NCBI GenBank assembly: GCA_945866505.1
Contig: CAMBHH010000058.1
Coordinates: forward strand, 1-17,436
Length of the DNA stretch: 17,436 nt
Origin: Flavobacterium psychrophilum
GTDB lineage: Bacteria; Bacteroidota; Bacteroidia; Flavobacteriales; Flavobacteriaceae
Reading direction: 5' to 3'
Position numbers and translations under genes: made by a program. Of the stretch, positions 1-8,188 are shown piece after piece (positions within the stretch are counted from its first letter, which is position 1; each line of letters opens with the position of its first letter). The notes below the pieces were generated by a model that searched no databases, was not told the origin of the DNA, and saw nothing but the letters and a program-made list of their open reading frames with translations.

Positions 1-400
1 CTTTTTCATTTGGGCAAAAATCGTGACAAGTACAAATGTCTTTAATAGAACCATTTTCATTTTCTTCCACAATGAAATTTATGTAGCGACCTGATTTGTT
101 CCCCATAAAGCAAAAACCATTTTTATTTGTGTTGGAACATTCTTTATAGTTGCATTTGCCTTGATAAGCAATAAGTTTATTGTCTTCTTTTTGAAAATCT
201 TGGAATAGTGTTTTTAATTTTTGCAAAAAAATTGTTTTGGAAGTATCTTGATAACTAACATCATCTTCTAAAATTAATTCGAGTGCTTTGATATCCATTT
301 CTGAAATAGCATTAATAAGACTTGATGTGCCCCTTTTTACAATGGTAACATCTCCTAATTGTGCAAGTTGCTTTATTAATTTTAGTTGTTCTGGTGTCAT
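1..400 (-). CDS. Cysteine-rich protein of unknown function (3' end outside window)
   Basis: An open frame begins with ATG at 398-400 and has no stop before the left edge, so 133 N-terminal residues are visible and the C-terminus is missing. I do not recognise the family. Residues 1-75 are charged and look helical (start MTPEQLKLIKQLAQLGDV). From residue 80 there is a cysteine cluster: C83, C88, C97, then C123, C125 and C129 (C-x4-C-x8-C and C-x-C-x3-C). Such spacing suggests a metal-binding fold, probably zinc, but this is inference from spacing alone. The start is 14 bases after the stop of the preceding membrane-protein gene, so it is probably the fourth gene of the module headed by the RecQ-like helicase. 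Coding character is supported by the long uninterrupted frame and the tight spacing. The product could equally be an unrelated small regulator. Confidence 0.72.
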   Translation of the reverse strand, partial: MTPEQLKLIKQLAQLGDVTIVKRGTSSLINAISEMDIKALELILEDDVSYQDTSKTIFLQKLKTLFQDFQKEDNKLIAYQGKCNYKECSNTNKNGFCFMGNKSGRYINFIVEENENGSIKDICTCHDFCPNEK

Positions 401-414
401 TTTTAAATTAGGGT

Positions 415-966
415 TTAAAATAATGAAATTCCTCGCTGATATTCTGGCCTTAATCCTTCGGTAGTATATTTTTTTAATTCGTATTCTAAATGCTCCTGCA
501 TAAAATTTTCCCCAAATTCCTCATATACTTTAAAAAATTTCATAGCTATTGTGTTCAAATTATCAGCAGGTATATGTTCTTGTTTCTCTGAGCTAGCTTT
601 TCTGAATGAGGAACAAATTAGAGTGTATATTTCAATAATCTTTTCATCGCTAATGTTCTCTGTAGGAGCTGTATTGTTATATTTGCCAAGCTCTCTTAAT
701 CTTTTTACTAAACTGGTATTTAGTTTATCTTCGAATGAACCTGGTTCTTGTGGTTTTCTTTTTAGTATATAATAACTAAAATAAAAAACAGGATAAAAAA
801 TGGCCATAAAGGATCTCGTCAAAATAATAAATGAGTATCTGTAAAACCAACTTTTGTTTTTATTTTCTTTTAAAGAGTGTTTATCCTCAATGGCCAAATG
901 TTTGGCAAGTGGACCAATAAAATTAAATAGAATTCCAACAACTAAAAATATTAAAAATATCTTCAT
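415..966 (-). CDS. Small membrane protein with two N-terminal hydrophobic segments, unknown function
   Basis: The protein has 183 residues and I do not recognise its family. Residues 1-21 form a hydrophobic segment (MKIFLIFLVVGILFNF...) that could be a signal anchor. Residues 40-68 form a second, aromatic-rich hydrophobic stretch, followed by KRK at 69-71. The rest (72-183) is charged and hydrophilic and probably cytoplasmic: by the positive-inside rule the KRK after helix 2 faces the cytoplasm. The ATG (964-966) overlaps the TGA stop of the upstream coiled-coil gene in an ATGA arrangement, which indicates translational coupling and fixes the start. Neighbours suggest a partner of the tail-anchored coiled-coil protein and the RecQ-like helicase. 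TerB, a domain of about this size that occurs in some defence systems, was considered, but its acidic motifs are not visible. Confidence 0.8.
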   Translation of the reverse strand: MKIFLIFLVVGILFNFIGPLAKHLAIEDKHSLKENKNKSWFYRYSFIILTRSFMAIFYPVFYFSYYILKRKPQEPGSFEDKLNTSLVKRLRELGKYNNTAPTENISDEKIIEIYTLICSSFRKASSEKQEHIPADNLNTIAMKFFKVYEEFGENFMQEHLEYELKKYTTEGLRPEYQRGISLF

Positions 967-1658
967 AAGAATTTTATAACAATTGAAATAATTACTAATG
1001 CTATGATAGCAAAACTTAATTTTTTATTGAAATCTAGTTCTTTTTTTAATAATTCATTTTGGGAAATAATTGAATTCAGTTTAGTGTCTGATTCTTCAAT
1101 TTTAGCCAATAGTTCTTTTTTAATACTCTCTTGATTTTCAGTTGCTAATTCAAAAAATTTGATGATTTCCTTTTGGTTTTTAGAAAGTATTTGTTCAATT
1201 TCACCAAAGTTTTGAATGATCTTATTGATGTTTTGAGAAATGGTTGTTAGTATGCCATTTATTCCATTAACCGAGATAAATACTTCTGAAAGTTTGTTTT
1301 GATGTTTATTGAAATGTTCTTCTAAATCTATTTTTGATAAACGATTAATTTCATTTTTGAAATCATCATTAATTTTTTTAAATTGGGAAATATTATTCTC
1401 AATTTGATTTATATTTTTCACTAATAGATCATTGTTACACTCAATAAATAATTTTACTGAATTCCCTAAGTTTTTATTATACTCGGTTGCGTGTTCAATT
1501 ATCAATTGAAACCTCTTTTGAAATTCTTCAGGTAATTTTTCATTACTATCCTTTAACTCTTGAATTCTTTCCTTTAAGTTTTCAATTTGTTTTAATTCTG
1601 ATTTTAGTTTATCTAATTGCTCGTAATTATCAGATAAAATTTGGTCTATATTATTCAT
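963..1658 (-). CDS. Tail-anchored coiled-coil membrane protein, unknown function
   Basis: The protein has 231 residues. Residues 1 to about 212 are almost entirely charged, helix-forming sequence rich in K, E, N, Q, I and L with heptad-like spacing (for example residues 14-40, and the segment around IEQILSKNQKEIIKFF), so a long coiled coil is expected. The last 19 residues (213-231, KLSFAIIALVIISIVIKFL) are one hydrophobic helix with a lysine near its end. This is a tail-anchored architecture with the coiled coil in the cytoplasm. No enzymatic motif is visible. The ATG (1656-1658) lies one base after the TAA of the helicase gene, and the TGA overlaps the next ATG, so the three genes are tightly coupled. 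A role as membrane tether, sensor or oligomerisation platform for the helicase is inference from architecture and position. Coiled-coil membrane proteins are common, so homology to a named family cannot be claimed. Confidence 0.82.
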   Translation of the reverse strand: MNNIDQILSDNYEQLDKLKSELKQIENLKERIQELKDSNEKLPEEFQKRFQLIIEHATEYNKNLGNSVKLFIECNNDLLVKNINQIENNISQFKKINDDFKNEINRLSKIDLEEHFNKHQNKLSEVFISVNGINGILTTISQNINKIIQNFGEIEQILSKNQKEIIKFFELATENQESIKKELLAKIEESDTKLNSIISQNELLKKELDFNKKLSFAIIALVIISIVIKFL

Positions 1659-1659
1659 A

Positions 1660-4600
1660 TTATAAATCTTTTAAGCTGTTGTTAATATTTTGAACGAATT
1701 TGGTGTTAATCCTAAGCATTAATCTGTGTTTTGCTCTTTTAATAAATTCTTTTGAATTTTCAAATTTTACTTCTTCTGATAAGATTTCTTCAAATTGATT
1801 TAATTTATTTTCAAAATCTTTATAGTTGTTGCATTTGTCATAGAAATTCTCAAATCCTTCCATAAAATGCTTTTCAGCCTCTTCAAAATAATATGGATTG
1901 TTTAACCCGAAACTAGCATAAGCATACATCAATTTTAAAACATATTCCCCTTTAGAATCTTCACCTGCTATGGAACGCCAAATTCTTTTACAAGAACCAC
2001 GCATCATTTTACATTCGTTTATGAAAGATGCTTTATTATTTAATATTCTAGTGTACTTTATAAACACTTCCCAGTGATCTAACTCTTTCTTTTTAAAATC
2101 ATCTATTAATGAACGGTCTTCACCATCTTCATTGAATTCACTTTTTGCATATTTTGCATTGAAGTAATAATACATTAGCTGCTTGAAATGACTATTGTAT
2201 TTTGAATTTTTGAACTTTAGTTCTGTCTTTTTATTGTGATTAATACTTTCTGTAATAAATTCTTTTATGTCTTCAATTGCCCTTTTTCTTTTTTTTACAA
2301 TGTCAGAATATGTAAATTCCAAAATTACTTTGACCGATTTTTTAATTGTATTAAATACATTCAAATCGTTACAAGTTTGTTGTAAGGTGTCAATCTTTAA
2401 TTGTGTTTTTTCTTTGGATAGGTATTTTAATAAATGATTTTTTGTAGCTTGAATATAGAAGTTTTTTTCTTTTTTATTAATACTGACTGTTACCAAGCCT
2501 TTATTGTAATCGATAGTGTAATCCGAAATAAATTGAATACTATATAAACGATAAATAATCCGTAATATATCCTGTCGGTTAATATTTGAATAATATAATT
2601 CTTTATACTGTTTTTTGTTATTAGAATACATTTCAGACTTTAAAATTTCTATATCCCAAGTTTCTTCTACTCTCTGAATATAATCTCTAAAATCAGTTGA
2701 TTGTTTTTGTAAGGCTTCTAAATAGCTTTGAATATTTTGAATATTTGGTGTTGCAACTAATTCAAAATCCAAAATTAGTTTTTCAGAAAGACTGTCTTTG
2801 ATTAGATCTAATGGCACAATGAATTTTAAATTATTGCTTCCCAATTCAAAGAAATCTTTTAACGATAGCCCATTATTAATAACATTTTCAACAGGTTTAC
2901 TTAAATATTCATAAAGTGTGGTATTTGGACTGTTTTTATCCCATTGACTTGTTATAAAATCGAAAATGTTATTTGTTAGTGGAATGTTCATAGTACCACC
3001 ACCAGCACCAAAGTTAAAATCAACAGTTAAGTTTCCATTACCTCTAGTATTAATTATTTTACCAAAAACAAGGTTATCTTCATTTCTAAGCCAAATATTA
3101 CCTTGATAAGGCCCATCAGGTGTTAAGTAAAACTTTATTTCCCTATCGTTTTCAAGATTATAAATATCTGTAATTTGTTTAAATACTGTTTTATTAATTT
3201 CTTCCTTTCTAGTAAAAAAACGTTCTAATTGATACAATTCTGTTTCTATACCTTTGAAACTGTTATTGTGAAAGAAATCGTGAGTGCTTTCATCTAAATT
3301 ATAGGTTAAAATGGTTTTTTGTTCTTCATTTTCATTATTAATAACAGTGTTAAATGTCTCAGAGAAATTGAGAATAATTAATCTGATGTCATTTATTAAT
3401 GCTTCTTTATTTGAATTTCTAATTAATGTGAATTTTTCTCCATTGAATGATTCAACTAAATGTCTTAATCTTATTCTTGCTTCTTTTGGGAATTGTTTAA
3501 TATAATTTGGGTTTAAAAAATAGAAATCTTCTGTATTAATCAAGTTCACACATAAAGACTTTTTCTTGTCTCTACCTGCCCTTCCTGCTTCTTGGATATA
3601 ACTTTCAGGTGAAGAAGAATAGTTAATATGATAAACTGCTCTTACATCTTCCTTGTCGATTCCCATTCCAAATGCTTTTGTACAAACCATATAACTGGTT
3701 TTGCCGTCTAAAAAATTATTGAAATGGTTATGAATTTCTTTGCTTAATCTTCCTGCCTCATCATTCCCTATGAAATAGGATTTTTTAGATTCATTTATTA
3801 CTAAGTTTTCAAATATTTCAGAAGAACGTAATCCATTATGAACTCTGCCTGTAACGCCTAATATTCCTTGGGTATGTGGACAAAAAATTATTGAAGTAGT
3901 AGTGTCAAATGTCAAACTATTTGGAATACTATTAATTGACTGTGATTCAATTTCAATTATATTATTCTTCTCATTTTCTTCAAATTCTGCAACCTCAAAT
4001 TCTTCATAATGTTGTTCAAGAGAATCTGCAATAACTTTATCATCAATAGTTTTTAAATTATTTACACTGCTTTTGACATATTCATTTAATTTATCTCTTT
4101 TGATGGTGCCAATTCGTATTTTAATATCTCTATCTGTTATACTATGATCTGAGATATCAGCGTTACATTCTATAAAATCAAAAAATAATTCTTTTCTTAT
4201 AGTATTGTCAATTGAAATTACTGCATTTGCTGAGTCTTTGTGGTCAATGTCTAACTCTCTTTCAATATCGGATAAAACATCGTAAGATGCTGTTGCAGTT
4301 AGTCCTACTAAAGTCACTTTGCCGTTCCTCGTTTTAATAAATTTTTGAGCATTTTTACCTAACATTAGATAGGTTGAACGGAAATCGTGTCCCCATTCAG
4401 ATAAGCAATGTACTTCATCAATGATACAAAATGAAAATGCTAACTTATATTTAGTATTATCAATAGACATTATGATGTTCCTAAAGTCTTGCATTACAAA
4501 TCGTTCTGGAGACACAAAAAGGAATTGTGTTTTTCCAAACTTAAAATCAATTATCTTTTTTTGCTTTTCAGTCCTCTCCAAATTGGAATTTATATAATCG

Positions 4601-6207
4601 CAACAGTCAATCCAATTATTGTTTAAAACTCTTACTTGGTCTTCCATTAATGATTTTATGGGATCAACGACCAAACATAAACCTGGTTGTAAAAAAACCG
4701 GTAACTGATACGTTAACGATTTACCTCCACCCGTAGGTAATAAACCAATAACTGGTTTTTGCTGTAATGCTCTAGAAATTATTGGTAATTGACCTGATCT
4801 AAAACTAGATTTTCTAAAAATATTTTGAATGAAAAAATTAATGTGTTTTTCAAGTTTTTCATTTGAAGTATAAGAACCATCATTATTTTTATGAACTAAT
4901 TCATTATATTGTAACAAATTGGCACAGTAAATTTTTTTACTGCTTTCAATACTATTGTCAAAATAATGTGATGAACGAATTAGTATGGCTTCACGAAGCG
5001 AGTAATCTTTTTCTTTATAGATTTGAGAACGTCTTAAAATGGAATGATCAATAATAATATCAAAATCATTTGCTCCAAAGTAAGTTTCATTTTTTGGTTT
5101 GTTATTACAATGTAATTTTTGATTATTTACCCATTTTTCATTTTCAAAAATACTTAACTCAATTTTTGGCAATGGTAGTTTGTCTTTATCTTCCAACAAA
5201 GCATTTATGTTTGTGAAAAAATCTTCTAAACTTTTAATCGCTAAAGCACCACACGGCAAATCTCTTTCAATAATTGCTATTTGTAAGGATTCCTTATTTA
5301 AAAATTCAGGTTTTGCTATAAAATGTTCAATTATTGCTTTTTGAATTCTAGCAACAGCAAAAGGGATAAAAATTAAACTGTATTCCTCTAAAAACTCATT
5401 ATGTTTCCTATTGAAGTTTTTTTCGAAAATTTTATATAAATCTTCAGAAAATAATTTAGCATAAGGAATCTCATTTGCATTAATCTCATTTTGAGTGAAA
5501 CGAAAAGTTTCTGCATTCACTGTTTTTGCAGCTAAATCTCTATTTGTATCATAGAAAACGTATTCGTCTAATAAATGATGTGGGCCATCTATTTCAAAAA
5601 TTCTAGTTTTAAATTCGGTTCTATTTTTGTTATTATTCCAATACAAATATGGCGATGTAAAACTAAAATCGACTGATCGACCTCCTGGTAAATCATTTGT
5701 GATTGTAGCAAAATCTCTTTGTGATTGGAAAAGTTGTTTGATAAATTGATGGTTTCCTAAAAATTTTAGTTCTAATTGACTTCCTAATTCTCCAATATAG
5801 TTTTCATCTTTGAACTTTAAATTTGGTTCAATGATGTGGAGTAACTCAAAAACAGTTTCAAAACTCAATTTTTTAACAGTCTTTGAATATTCTAAAATAA
5901 TTTCATTTTCATTTTTATTGGTTAATCCAATTTCTAAAAAAGTCTCTTCAATTGCAAGAGGTGCTTTTGTTGGTAAACCACGTGTAATGATGTTATTTAT
6001 TGTCGCTAAAACAGGATGTATATTGTTATAATCAATAGAATGGGTATATGGAAATTGAACATTAAAGGCACTAAGGTTTTGAAGCAATCCTTTTACTTTA
6101 TTGATGTCATCATTTTCATTTTCATTGAAATAATTAAATGACTTGAAATTCTCAGTAATAAGATTACTGATGGCATCCACGATATAACCTGCTTTAAATT
6201 GTTTCAT
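1660..6207 (-). CDS. RecQ-family helicase with N-terminal DUF559/Vsr-like nuclease domain
   Basis: The protein has 1515 residues. The helicase core shows the RecQ motifs in order: motif 0 FRSGQ (469-473), Walker A PTGGGKS (491-497), Ia VVDPIKSLMEDQV (513-525), Walker B DEVH followed by CLSEWGHDFR (597-610), LTATA (636-640), motif V TKAFGMGIDKEDVR (843-856) and motif VI QEAGRAGRD (872-880). It is therefore expected to be an ATP-dependent 3'-5' DNA helicase or translocase. An acidic insertion of roughly 90 residues (about 685-775) separates the two RecA lobes. Upstream, VDF (D180), FEIDGPHH (204-211), D220, R223-D224 and ETFRFTQNEI (233-242) match the pattern of DUF559/Vsr-type PD-(D/E)XK nucleases. 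Residues 900-1515 are unrecognised, with no visible RQC zinc cysteines or HRDC domain. This is far larger than a housekeeping RecQ (about 600-700 residues). The gene sits 56 bases after the DUF262 gene and one base before the coiled-coil gene. A defence role is inferred from context. Confidence 0.9.
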   Translation of the reverse strand: MKQFKAGYIVDAISNLITENFKSFNYFNENENDDINKVKGLLQNLSAFNVQFPYTHSIDYNNIHPVLATINNIITRGLPTKAPLAIEETFLEIGLTNKNENEIILEYSKTVKKLSFETVFELLHIIEPNLKFKDENYIGELGSQLELKFLGNHQFIKQLFQSQRDFATITNDLPGGRSVDFSFTSPYLYWNNNKNRTEFKTRIFEIDGPHHLLDEYVFYDTNRDLAAKTVNAETFRFTQNEINANEIPYAKLFSEDLYKIFEKNFNRKHNEFLEEYSLIFIPFAVARIQKAIIEHFIAKPEFLNKESLQIAIIERDLPCGALAIKSLEDFFTNINALLEDKDKLPLPKIELSIFENEKWVNNQKLHCNNKPKNETYFGANDFDIIIDHSILRRSQIYKEKDYSLREAILIRSSHYFDNSIESSKKIYCANLLQYNELVHKNNDGSYTSNEKLEKHINFFIQNIFRKSSFRSGQLPIISRALQQKPVIGLLPTGGGKSLTYQLPVFLQPGLCLVVDPIKSLMEDQVRVLNNNWIDCCDYINSNLERTEKQKKIIDFKFGKTQFLFVSPERFVMQDFRNIIMSIDNTKYKLAFSFCIIDEVHCLSEWGHDFRSTYLMLGKNAQKFIKTRNGKVTLVGLTATASYDVLSDIERELDIDHKDSANAVISIDNTIRKELFFDFIECNADISDHSITDRDIKIRIGTIKRDKLNEYVKSSVNNLKTIDDKVIADSLEQHYEEFEVAEFEENEKNNIIEIESQSINSIPNSLTFDTTTSIIFCPHTQGILGVTGRVHNGLRSSEIFENLVINESKKSYFIGNDEAGRLSKEIHNHFNNFLDGKTSYMVCTKAFGMGIDKEDVRAVYHINYSSSPESYIQEAGRAGRDKKKSLCVNLINTEDFYFLNPNYIKQFPKEARIRLRHLVESFNGEKFTLIRNSNKEALINDIRLIILNFSETFNTVINNENEEQKTILTYNLDESTHDFFHNNSFKGIETELYQLERFFTRKEEINKTVFKQITDIYNLENDREIKFYLTPDGPYQGNIWLRNEDNLVFGKIINTRGNGNLTVDFNFGAGGGTMNIPLTNNIFDFITSQWDKNSPNTTLYEYLSKPVENVINNGLSLKDFFELGSNNLKFIVPLDLIKDSLSEKLILDFELVATPNIQNIQSYLEALQKQSTDFRDYIQRVEETWDIEILKSEMYSNNKKQYKELYYSNINRQDILRIIYRLYSIQFISDYTIDYNKGLVTVSINKKEKNFYIQATKNHLLKYLSKEKTQLKIDTLQQTCNDLNVFNTIKKSVKVILEFTYSDIVKKRKRAIEDIKEFITESINHNKKTELKFKNSKYNSHFKQLMYYYFNAKYAKSEFNEDGEDRSLIDDFKKKELDHWEVFIKYTRILNNKASFINECKMMRGSCKRIWRSIAGEDSKGEYVLKLMYAYASFGLNNPYYFEEAEKHFMEGFENFYDKCNNYKDFENKLNQFEEILSEEVKFENSKEFIKRAKHRLMLRINTKFVQNINNSLKDL

Positions 6208-6263
6208 TGATTATTTTAAATAGTAAATATTCCTAACCTCTCAACTACTAAAAAATTTAATTA

Positions 6264-8111
6264 TTAATCTATGGTTCTAAAAAAATCTAAACTCCAAATT
6301 TCTTCGCTGATTTGTTTGTATAGATTTTGGCGTTCGTTAAGGTCTTCTTTTTTGTATTGGTCGTGTGCTTTAAATGGCAACCCAGATTGGTTTACATAAT
6401 TTAGGAAATTTGGATTGCGCTCATAGCAAACTGTGTTTAATGATTGTGCTAATAAATTTTCTTTTATGTAATGAGGTAATTTTTTTTCATAACGATCTGC
6501 ACCAAATGATTGATTTGTTCCTCTTGGCAATAGAATTAAATCTCCTAAACGGTTTCGCATTTCGTTGAATTCGTGTACTTGAGTGAATTCGTCATCGTGA
6601 TACTGCATTTTGTCAGCCCAAATGTGTTCTATTTCGAAAGGTTTACCACCCGGATTATGGAAGTAGGTTACGAAATTGGTCGATTTTCCTGATTTTAATT
6701 CGATATGAGAAGTTATACGGCTTAAAAGAAACTTGATAAAATGTTTGTTTTGCATATGCATACCTAAACGTAAAAGGCCATTTAGATTTTCTTCAATATC
6801 TTGTAGTTTCTGAGCTAATATATTTCCGACTTCCTGAACTGATTTATCTCTTAATTCCAGCACTAAATTATACATAGTGTATCTTATCGAACTTTGAGAG
6901 AAGTTTCGATAATTAGCCCCTCTATAGACTGCAAAAGTTTCTATAAAACGAGCTACTAGATTAAGTTTTTTATCAATAGTTTCCTCATTGTCATTCAAAC
7001 CAATTGCCGCTAATAGTAATGGGTCAGCCAATGAACTTGCAAAACCCCAATGTTGCGCATAATAAAGGTGTTCTAATCCAATGGTGAAGTATCCTCTTGC
7101 TTGATAAATTTTAGTAAACACCTTCATAAAGAAAATCATATTGGTATTTACGAATTCATAAAAATCGTTTGGGTTTTGAAGGGTTATTTTGTCATTGTTG
7201 TCTTTTACCCAAGTATGAAAACGAGTACCTATTTTTTCGAAATCTTCATTGGCAGCACCTATTTTACCGGGGCGGATTGTTAGTGCATATTTTGCTCTTA
7301 GCCAAGATTGAAAGAAACTTATATCTGCTTCGTTCCACAATTCGTGTATTCCTTTTATTTCTATTTTCCAAACTGCATTTATTTGATCTCTTTGTTCTGG
7401 GGTTCTCACTTTTGAAAGTAAATACCCTTTTAGCATTTCGCTTGGTGTTAAATTAAGACCACGATCATTCATAGTTTCGAATATCGTATAAGCGTTATCA
7501 TCAGAATAAGCCGTGATAACAACCAAAACCACATTTTGTGTTAACCAATCTATGAAAAAGGGTAGTGCCTTTCCTTTTAGTTCATCAGGGAAAAGTTCTA
7601 CAATATCAAAATATCTTTCTGTAATGTTTTTTACAGTTTCGTCGTCTTTATCTTTAATTTCATAATTACCATTGCTGTATAAGGCATCTAAACAATGTTT
7701 TCGTTCCGGAACATCGAGATTAAATGATTTTTGACCGTAGGTCTCAGAATAAATTAAAGCATCAAGATTTACTTTATTGGGTTGTTCTTTTTGTAAATTA
7801 TTGAGGTAAATCAATAAAATTGTTAATGACGTTAGCCTTTGTTGACCATCAATAACCGATTTTTTACCGTCTTTGTTGCTTAATACAATTGGTCCCAAAT
7901 AATATGAGTTGTAATTGGCTACTTCCTGACGCTCGTGTGTTTCATCATAATTGAGATTGAAGGAGGTTTCTAAATCCGCAATTAATTGTTCAATATGTCT
8001 TTGCTGCCATTTGAATTCTCGTTGAAAATAATCAATAGTGTATTTTTTGTTTGACAAGACATCCGAAATACTGTAATCTTTTGCTTCTATTTTACTTGCT
8101 ACTTTACTCAT
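6264..8111 (-). CDS. DUF262/DUF1524 nuclease, single-chain GmrSD-like
   Basis: The protein has 615 residues. The N-terminal DUF262 (ParB/Srx-like NTPase) domain shows YFQREFKWQ (28-36) and the family signature VIDGQQRLTSL (86-96, DGQQR at 88-92). The C-terminal DUF1524 domain shows the HNH-like nuclease signature FEIEHIWA (492-499; E495-H496), then N520 and LGDLILLP (522-529), with N534 further on. Known relatives with this fused arrangement include single-chain GmrSD type IV enzymes, BrxU and SspE, which use nucleotide hydrolysis to control cleavage of modified phage DNA or to sense host marks. The substrate of this protein cannot be read from sequence. No phosphorothioate (dnd/ssp) or BREX genes are in the window, so it is not obviously part of those systems. 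It follows hsdS after 77 bases on the same strand and probably belongs to the same transcript. The ATG at 8109-8111 begins MSKVASK just before the conserved region. Confidence 0.92.
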   Translation of the reverse strand: MSKVASKIEAKDYSISDVLSNKKYTIDYFQREFKWQQRHIEQLIADLETSFNLNYDETHERQEVANYNSYYLGPIVLSNKDGKKSVIDGQQRLTSLTILLIYLNNLQKEQPNKVNLDALIYSETYGQKSFNLDVPERKHCLDALYSNGNYEIKDKDDETVKNITERYFDIVELFPDELKGKALPFFIDWLTQNVVLVVITAYSDDNAYTIFETMNDRGLNLTPSEMLKGYLLSKVRTPEQRDQINAVWKIEIKGIHELWNEADISFFQSWLRAKYALTIRPGKIGAANEDFEKIGTRFHTWVKDNNDKITLQNPNDFYEFVNTNMIFFMKVFTKIYQARGYFTIGLEHLYYAQHWGFASSLADPLLLAAIGLNDNEETIDKKLNLVARFIETFAVYRGANYRNFSQSSIRYTMYNLVLELRDKSVQEVGNILAQKLQDIEENLNGLLRLGMHMQNKHFIKFLLSRITSHIELKSGKSTNFVTYFHNPGGKPFEIEHIWADKMQYHDDEFTQVHEFNEMRNRLGDLILLPRGTNQSFGADRYEKKLPHYIKENLLAQSLNTVCYERNPNFLNYVNQSGLPFKAHDQYKKEDLNERQNLYKQISEEIWSLDFFRTID

Positions 8112-8188
8112 AGTTTTTTTGACAGCTATTTAATTGATTTTTTTTATAATTGTAGTATCCTTCGGCAACCTCTTTTATTCATTAATTC

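Noticed and set aside
1..6207. Assignment of the left module to Shango, Zorya, Hachiman or Druantia
   Set aside because: The RecQ-type helicase superficially recalls these systems, but no TerB, MotAB-like, HamA-like or DUF1998 features are visible in the proteins, so naming one would be unsupported.
6208..6263. Separate promoter between the DUF262 gene and the RecQ-like gene
   Set aside because: The 56-base AT-rich gap has only a weak TAGTA/TACTA inverted pair and no clear promoter match. A promoter here cannot be excluded.
8112..8188. Separate promoter or terminator between hsdS and the DUF262 gene
   Set aside because: The 77 bases show no TAnnTTTG element with a suitable -33 partner and no hairpin with a T-run, so a break in the operon cannot be supported.
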